Assembly: GCA_037501455.1 (NCBI GenBank)
Contig: CM074857.1
Location: forward strand, 109,215,501-109,279,500
DNA length: 64,000 bases
Direction: 5' to 3'
Source of the DNA: Lantana camara
Lineage: Eukaryota > Streptophyta > Magnoliopsida > Lamiales > Verbenaceae
Below, one piece after another: positions 57,487 through 64,000 of this stretch. The first letter of the stretch is position 1; the number at the start of each line of letters is the position of its first letter. The translations under genes were made by a program, and so were the position numbers. The notes beneath the pieces are model-generated. The model saw only the letters and a program-made list of their open reading frames with translations, made no database searches and was not told where the DNA came from.

Positions 57487-59097
57487 TAAAAATCTGAAGT
57501 TCAGCCATAAGTGGCTGAACGAAGAAGGCAACAACCACAAAACGCGGCAGCGGCAGAGCATGAACAAGCACTTCAAAAAAATGCATCAAAATTAAACTTA
57601 ATGACATGCTTAATCACTTGAACACACTTTAAACGCATTATTCAAGCTATAATTCATGTTGCCATTGAAGCTCAAGCAAGGTACATTCATGGTGTTTCAA
57701 GAATCACTCAATCAACACACAAAAATTGAACGATTATCCAACGAGGGAGCATAAACGAACATCATATGCCAATGTTGGAGTAAATGATTCAAGAATGAAG
57801 GCAAGGGAGCAAATTTCACATATTTCTTGTACTATTCATCATCTTCCTCAAGTTCAAGAAATCAAGCAAGAGAAACAAGGTCTATTCGGATAGAAACAAA
57901 GCACGCAAAGAAAGGATATCACTGCTTACCTCGGATCATTGATCGGGCGAGAGACGATGACGTAATCTTGAGCTCAAGGTGTGGGTGAATCGTGACCCTT
58001 CTTCTTTTCTTCTTGTCCATTGAAATGTGATGAACAAAATGGAAGAGAATGAAGTGGTTTGGTTATTGTAGCACCCCAAACGGTGGGCACCACAACTCCC
58101 GCACTAGAGCCCGACACATGTAACTAAATGGGGAATCCGCACACGCACCAAGCACTAGCGAATGGGAGACAAACAAAACTCCACTTAAGCCAGGCGGTTT
58201 AGACCCTCAAACAGAGCTCGCATGAAAGGAAGATACAAGTACGGAAGCGATTAAATAAAATTGAACATAGACATAACATCAAAGCTATACATCACTAAAA
58301 TGAATCATATACAAACTTATCGCCGTGGGTCAAAAGTAACGAATACAACTTCTAAGATCAAACTACACCTGTATCAAAAATACAAAATGTAAAACACGTT
58401 GAGAATGAAATGCAAACTTCAGCTATACTACAAGATGACTCTAAAAACCACTTGCCGCCTAGCTCAAGCCAAAGACTTGTACATGCAGCTAAAAACATGG
58501 GGAGGGAGAGGGTCATTCACACTGACTAAGTGTGGGGCTGACATACGCACACTTATATATATATAAGAGCACAACACATATCAGAGTTGAATGTCTATGA
58601 ATCAGGGTGTGGTTTTTGCGATCTAAAATATTTTCTTCTGTGATACTACATATATAAGAAAGAGTTTAAGGACGAAGGCCAAAATAACCAATTTTAGCAA
58701 TTAAGAATCCACTCCCATTCCGAAGACTATTTCATATCAAACTAACTCAACGAGTAGGAACACAAGACTAACTAATCAACAAGCAAACCTCTACAAGGGA
58801 GATGTGCACAGGGATATTACCCGACGACCTTTGACCGTCCCGGGTCCCCTTACCCACATCACGATGACAATGTACGGAAGAAGTCACTGGCATCCCAAGT
58901 CTTCCTTACCCACAATCACCGAGCCACAAATAAATTTAGAGTCATAATCATATTCGGATTCAAATGCATATTAAAATTCATATCCAAATTCAGATCCATA
59001 TTCAAATTCATATCCAAACTTACTAACCCACTACTAACAAAACATAACGTACCAAACTTATCGTACCTTTCTCTTGCAAGGGGCTATACTTTACTTA

Positions 59098-59108
59098 CCC
59101 CCCCCCCC
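59098..59108. repeat. Poly-C run (11 C)
   Basis: An eleven-base C homopolymer in the LTR; a likely length-variable or sequencing-sensitive site. Confidence 0.9.
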
Positions 59109-60023
59109 GGCGTCACTTCATGGCTCGTCCTTCAAATGTGGGGCTTGGCTCTTACGAGGTACATGGTTTAGAGCAAGAAGCTCTACTTACCTCCCTGTGT
59201 CACTCCGTATCTTATCCCTCTAACGTGGTGTACGGCTCGGGGGAGGCACACGGTGTAGATCATAGCTTGACGTTGCCCATCATAACAGAACAAAATAAGC
59301 TTACCTATGCTCGTACATAGCATATCATAATCCAAAACATATAAAAAAATCATACAAATACATATCTCACACGTACTTACATATACTTAAGGCTTAATAA
59401 TCGCATGCTTTCGAATACGAGCATGTTGCATTAGGGTTTAACTATATCCTAATCTTACCTTACACCGACGAAATCTATGGAGCGACCTCGTCACCAACGG
59501 GATACTCCTTTGAATAAAACAAACATCAAAGGACACACATAGACTCAAAATGAACCATATAGATGCTCAACAAATGTATATGAATGCGAACGATGCAATG
59601 TAATTCACAAACGTATAGCACTTAGGTAAAATAGAAGCATCTAACAGGTTATCACATAAACGACACTTGATTCAAATACACAACTCATTAAATAAACACC
59701 TAATACATCAAATTTTATCATATTATAAGCATACACAGGTTTTAAAACATATAAAGAATGTAATAGGTACAAAGAAGCGTCACACGTAGCACTCAGGGCA
59801 AACACGATCATAGTTCGTATGCAAACATCGAAATCATACCAAAACAAGCATACACACATCATAAAACATTATTCAAACTCAAAACATACAAAAGACAAGA
59901 ATTAACGAGTCATAACATAGCAATTCATACATATAAACAAGCATGCAACACACAAGGATCAAGACGGGGGAGGGAACAAAGCAAAACGGGTAAAGAGACA
60001 AACAAAGCACTCAAACACCAAGG

Positions 60024-60152
60024 TTCGAGGACTAACGACTGTTAGTCCCTTGGCCAGTAATGGCCGTTAGTTAAGTCAGTAGCTCCAGGGGGTAGTAACG
60101 GTCGTTACCCCCAATTTGTGTACAAGTGCACTAACGGGCGTTAACGGGGCCA
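60024..60152 (-). repeat. Palindrome cassette (CTAACG and GTAACG type)
   Basis: Units CTAACGACTGTTAG, TAATGGCCGTTA, GTAACGGTCGTTAC and CTAACGGGCGTTAACG, about 466 bp after the LTR's candidate donor. The GTAACG/CGTTAC core is the same as in the Athila-like LTRs. Confidence 0.7.
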
Positions 60153-61871
60153 AACTTCGTCTTCTTCGCGATTCCACCTGCAAATCAGCCATAAAACCCA
60201 TCCATACACACACCAAAAATAGGGAAAACGTGGGGACGGGCTTAGGAACCAAAAACAACATAAAAATGAAGCTAAAAACGAGTACACAACTCCACAAAAC
60301 TAATTGGCACATCAAGGAAGCAACAATCATCATCAAAACTCAATATTCTTGTCAAGAACTTCAATGAGCTTTCATGGCATATCTCCACACACACACTCTC
60401 CATCAAATACAAGACCAAGGATGAAATAAGGAAGCTAGAGGGATTATAAAACATGCCTTAGATCAAAGAATAAAGCAAAGAAGAGCAAAATCTCACATTT
60501 TTGCACAAACCCATCACTGTTCACATTCTACCCCAAGAACTCATCAAACTAAGCTTAAAACAAGAAATTCCTAGACTAAAAGATGCACAAGAATGAGGAG
60601 AATCGAAAAACACACTTACCTTCAAGAGATAGAGAGGAATGAAGGTCTCTTGAGCTTAAAAAAGGTGCAAGAATGAAGTTATTCTTGTTGCTTCTCTCAT
60701 TCCTTTCTTGCCCTAGATTGGAATGAGATATGAGATTAAGGGAGATAATGAATGTGTTATGTCTTGGTTTGGTAGAAAAAGGGTTAAGAACCAGGTCAAA
60801 ACCATGGCTAAAAAGGGAGGGTTAGAGGATTTGGAGCATATGTCTTACTTCGATGAAGTTTTGGAGGTCCAATGGGCTTAGAAAATTATGAGGCTTGTTT
60901 TGTTGGATCCGAACCGTCGATATGATTCTAACGGTGGTGTCAGAATTTGAATCCGAATTCCCAAGCTCAAGTTATATTTCTCGAAACTCAAGGTGCGCTA
61001 ATTACTCTTTAAGTCCTTAAGTTTCATTTTCACCAAAATGGTCCAAGACCTCAACAAACAAGTTCCAAATCATGAAATAAGCATGTAAACAAGTTCATAA
61101 TTCACATATTTCATGCATATCACGTTTTCACAAAAATCGAAATCAAATTCAAAATTGAACGGTTCAAATTCGATGTCATGGAGGCAAAACATTCAAAGTT
61201 CAAGCATAAGTTCGAAATATAAAACATACATTATAAGATTAACATTTAAATATCAAGTTCACCATATAATTGCATAAATAAATAATTTAAATACGCAAGT
61301 AGCACACTCAAGCAACGGGCATGTACACAAAAGAAGCAAGTCAAAAAATAACAAGGAAGTGGGTTACCCCGAAATTAAACAATGTATGGGATGAAATGCC
61401 ATGAATGCTTGCGGAGGTTGGGCTTGATCCTAAACCTCTTACTATCCTAGGTGGAAGTTAAAAGACTAAGGGAGATGTAGATTACAACTTTGCTGATTCA
61501 GAGGAGATTGCTGATATTGTGGGGACAAATTAAATGACAGGTCCTGTTATTGATCGGATCTAATCAGCAGTGGTAGAGAGTCCTTTTCCCCCAAGTGTCT
61601 AAAGTCACTCCCGCCCCTTTTTTTAGCCATTTGCTTCGTTGCTTTCAAAAAAAGGAGAAGAGTGGGGTAGTGGACAATTCTCTTTTATATTAAATGATTT
61701 ATTATGTATATTTAGAAGGGAATAGGTCGTCTGTAGCAAAGGCAGAACCCCTACTCCCAAAGAGCATGCGAAGTCACAAAATTCTCATATTTGAAATTAA
61801 AACATTTAAATTACGTAATTAAACTCACTCGTGATGTCATACCTGAATTGTCGAAGAGGAGGGGCATCACA

Positions 61872-61898
61872 ATCTCCCTTCCCCCCTCCCCCCAGGAG
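61872..61898 (-). promoter_or_regulatory. Polypurine tract
   Basis: Minus strand GGGGGGAGGGGGGAAGGGA followed by GAT and the 3' LTR start. Confidence 0.75.
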
Positions 61899-63167
61899 AA
61901 CCTGGTCCCTAGGTTCTACCACTCAAGTTAAACCACGATCAACTCTCCCATATTCACCCAAGTTCGGGGTTTGCGACATCCCGACAAAGATTAGACCGGA
62001 AAAGGTATTCAATCACAAAAGGGGTTCAATTGTTTACTTCAAACTCCGAAGTGGTGGCTCGAATCTCTAATTCAATCCGGTTATTTGAATTGCTTGGTCG
62101 ACTCGCACAACAAAGAGGGCCTAAAGTAGATTCATCTCTCACGGTTTGAGTTCATTTGAGTCAACTCTCGAGCTCAGTGTTTCTCGATTGGTGTAGTTAT
62201 TGAACTCACGCCGCTCCACAAATAAGCTATAATCGAATCTCTTCCTTGCCAATAATCAAAGGTTTGACGTGTCTAACATCCGAACCTTCTTCTCACAACA
62301 CCAAAATTCTTCATAGAGGTTGGTTGATTTCTTTGCAAAGCACGACCCTTATCTTACCACGAGACAACGACACTCGTACGCTCAAAGCTACCCCGTAGGC
62401 CAACTAACATCCAACAACAACAAATTCATAATAAAACCAAAGGATGCATGATGCACGTGATATGTATGCTTAGTGTACCATTTACCGATGTTAAAATCTT
62501 GTTTCTTTATGATGATTTGACCCATACCAAAGTCATTGTTGGAGTTCTTTTGTTCTTGATGTTATACCTTAGGGTTCTCAACGTGTTTCGATACCTCGAT
62601 ATCCTTTCGATCGTCGTCCCATGATTGATTTTTTCTTCAATAAACTCTCAATTCGATTGCCCACTCTTGAGTGTTCGCTTAGCCTTGTTACCACTCTTCT
62701 CAGCGATTTAGAATCCCGGGCTATCTTCTCCTGGAATTCATAAAAAGCTCAACCGGAATCTCTGACTAATTTTCGTGGATCTCCTTCCTTCCATGGCACG
62801 ATTGAATAGTGAATCGATGTCCATGCCTCAGATTTATGATTGATTTCAATTGCTCCCAAATCTCGAGCCGGACTCTTGCCCTATCACCGATTGTGTTTGA
62901 TTGAGTTACACCTTTAACGAAACTCTTTGGTTCCTTCCCTTTTGATTTACCTTCGTAAATCGTTTCCCCATCTTCAATTTCCAACCTTGACCTCGAGGGT
63001 AGGTCCTTAATTTCAACTCCTGTTTTCCCATCTTTTCAAAATCCCATTGCGTATAACCGGTGGCATGAAAGAGCACCACTCTCTAACAATTAAACACTAA
63101 AGATGCATGCCGAGTTAAGCTTACAAATGGAATGCATCACGTAATCACCATTCGAGCACGTAATAAA
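61899..63167 (-). other. Element interior between gag and 3' LTR, non-coding
   Basis: About 1.3 kb with no pol motif. Around 62440-62480, 'ggatgcatgatgcacgtgat' and 'cttagtgtaccattta' resemble 21700-21740 of the non-autonomous element, so the two families share this part. The regular hairpin array is not evident here. Confidence 0.5.
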
Positions 63168-64000
63168 TCACCGATAATAATTACAATATATAGGCCAAAT
63201 AATTACAAAAATAAATATGGTAAGAATGCACGTGCCTTGGATGCAAATACCTTTATCTCTGAGTTCATTTTGATCTTCCATTCCAAGCCTTTGATCCTGT
63301 TTCCGTTGTTTGTTGGCCTTTGATCGATCACAGTTGGAAACCTTGTGCTCCGATGACCCGCAAGTGTAGCACCTCTTTAATCTATCCTGACACGCCTCAT
63401 ATGTATGGTTGGTTTCTCCACAATGGGCACACTGTTGCGATTCTTTCTTCGGTCTTGAAGGATTTTCGGTTTTATAATTCTTTCTACGAATCTTCTTGGT
63501 TTGAGTACCATGTTGATGGGATCCTCCCTCCACTTGTAGATTTGAGCATAACCCCAACTCACGTTTTGGTCCCGATACTTCTTCTTCCTTACTTCTTGTT
63601 AATTTCTAACTTTCGACCCCTAAACTCTCGTCGTGGCTTTATCCCACGTGCTCATATTCTTTACAAGTAAAGCCTCCTTGAACTCATCCCGAAGGCCTTC
63701 CATGAAGTATCTTGCCTTCACCCCATCGTTGCCCATAATCTGGGGTACATACACACCCAACCTCTCGAATTCCTCTATGTACTCCGAGACCATTTTATTT
63801 CCTTGTTTTAGGATAAGAAATTCCTCAAATCTTCGTTCTTGTAGAGTGGTCGACATGTACCTCTTTCTGAACTCTCGGATGAAGGCATCTCATATCAATC
63901 CTTTGCTCGTTACCTCCAATTGAGAGACAACTCTTTTCCACCATTGCCTTGTTTGACCTTGTAGGAGTAACTTAGCAAGGCAGCCATGTCTTCAGATCTA
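63168..64000 (-). pseudogene. Ty3/gypsy gag, broken and cut by the window edge
   Basis: Read on the minus strand from the window end. A Retrotrans_gag-type stretch (AFIREFRKRYMSTTLQERRF, then EEFLILKQGNKMVSEYIEEF and YFMEGLRDEFKEAL) has an in-frame TGA near 63893 and a stop at 63620. After a frame change a basic linker leads to two zinc knuckles, CAHCGETNHTYEAC and CYTCGSSEHKVSNC (both CX2CX4HX4C, about 63330-63450). Paired knuckles of this kind are known in Del/Tekay Gag. Gag is followed by non-coding DNA and the 3' LTR, so protease and pol are missing. Not functional. Confidence 0.75.

Larger units (their letters stand above)
45797..58066 (-). mobile_element. Ty3/gypsy LTR, split by the Athila-like element
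   Basis: The minus-strand LTR end TGTAGCACCCCGTACG begins at 45797. It is interrupted by 46489-55961 and continues from about 55962 to 58066, where another LTR starts; its 5' tip is not seen. Closest in sequence to the LTRs of 29634-38004 at its 3' end. It has a hairpin CAGTC-ACACT-GACTG (46301-46315), GCTAGGCGG (45919-45927) with CCACCTAGC (46241-46249), a candidate donor at 57928-57929 (CCGAG/GTAAGC) and a palindrome cassette at 57314-57486. Confidence 0.65.
58067..61871 (-). mobile_element. 3' LTR of a Tekay/Del-like element
   Basis: On the minus strand it starts TGTGATGCCCCTCCTC at 61871 and ends GGGGTGCTACA at 58067, 3805 bp, the longest uninterrupted LTR here. A purine-rich tract lies upstream of it, so it is the 3' LTR of the element continuing to 64000. 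It contains TGACATCA near its start, a candidate donor at 60618-60619 (TTGAAG/GTAAGT), a palindrome cassette (60024-60152), and GCCAGGCGG (58189-58197) with CCGCCTAGC (58455-58463). Confidence 0.8.

Overview
The window is plant nuclear DNA, most likely from a eudicot with a repeat-rich genome. It holds one convincing host gene, an intron-containing actin-depolymerizing factor (ADF) on the minus strand (13896-17065), in a thick nest of LTR retrotransposons. Nearly all other open frames are chance frames in repeats.

Layout. 1-174: tip of a minus-strand Ty3/gypsy LTR. 290-3347: 3' end and LTR of an Athila-like element. 3348-8229: a minus-strand gypsy LTR split by a solo LTR (4079-7053). 8230-12345: Tat-like remains with a second solo LTR (8402-10988, perfect target-site duplication, TSD) and a hAT-type MITE (11506-11916). 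12346-13895: intergenic DNA with a second hAT-type MITE (13024-13198). 13896-17226: ADF gene, whose 2.7 kb first intron carries an old tandem duplication. 18017-25753: a gypsy LTR split by a non-autonomous element (18173-25197, TSD GCGCA). 25754-28491: gypsy LTR. 28492-44795: Ty1/copia element with decayed gag and a 2.7 kb direct duplication; its LTR is split by a second non-autonomous gypsy element (29634-38004), which itself holds a solo Athila-like LTR (33354-34860). 44796-45796: LTR fragments. 45797-58066: minus-strand gypsy LTR split by an Athila-like element (46489-55961) that keeps gag, protease and an extra 3' ORF but has no polymerase. 58067-64000: 3' LTR, polypurine tract and gag of a minus-strand Tekay/Del-like element running off the window.

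The most interesting signal is RNA-like structure carried by these elements. The two gypsy elements without coding capacity hold collinear arrays of 13 and 14 short hairpins at about 31 bp spacing; stems differ from unit to unit, yet both arms change together. The large gypsy LTRs hold a cassette of 3-7 short palindromes about 410-475 bp after a candidate splice donor. The cassette's place is conserved, but its sequence differs between LTRs (GTCAC/GTGAC, CTAACG/CGTTAG, GTAAC/GTTAC, CGCGGCCGCG). Most LTRs also have a small hairpin just before a candidate splice acceptor and a pair of complementary 9-mers (GCTAGGCGG and CCGCCTAGC) about 260-350 nt apart, with one compensated double change. The Athila-like LTRs have their own GTAACG..CGTTAC palindromes with covarying outer pairs. 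Family names rest on hallmarks I could read (LTR ends, primer-binding site, polypurine tract, gag and protease motifs, TSDs), not on database searches.
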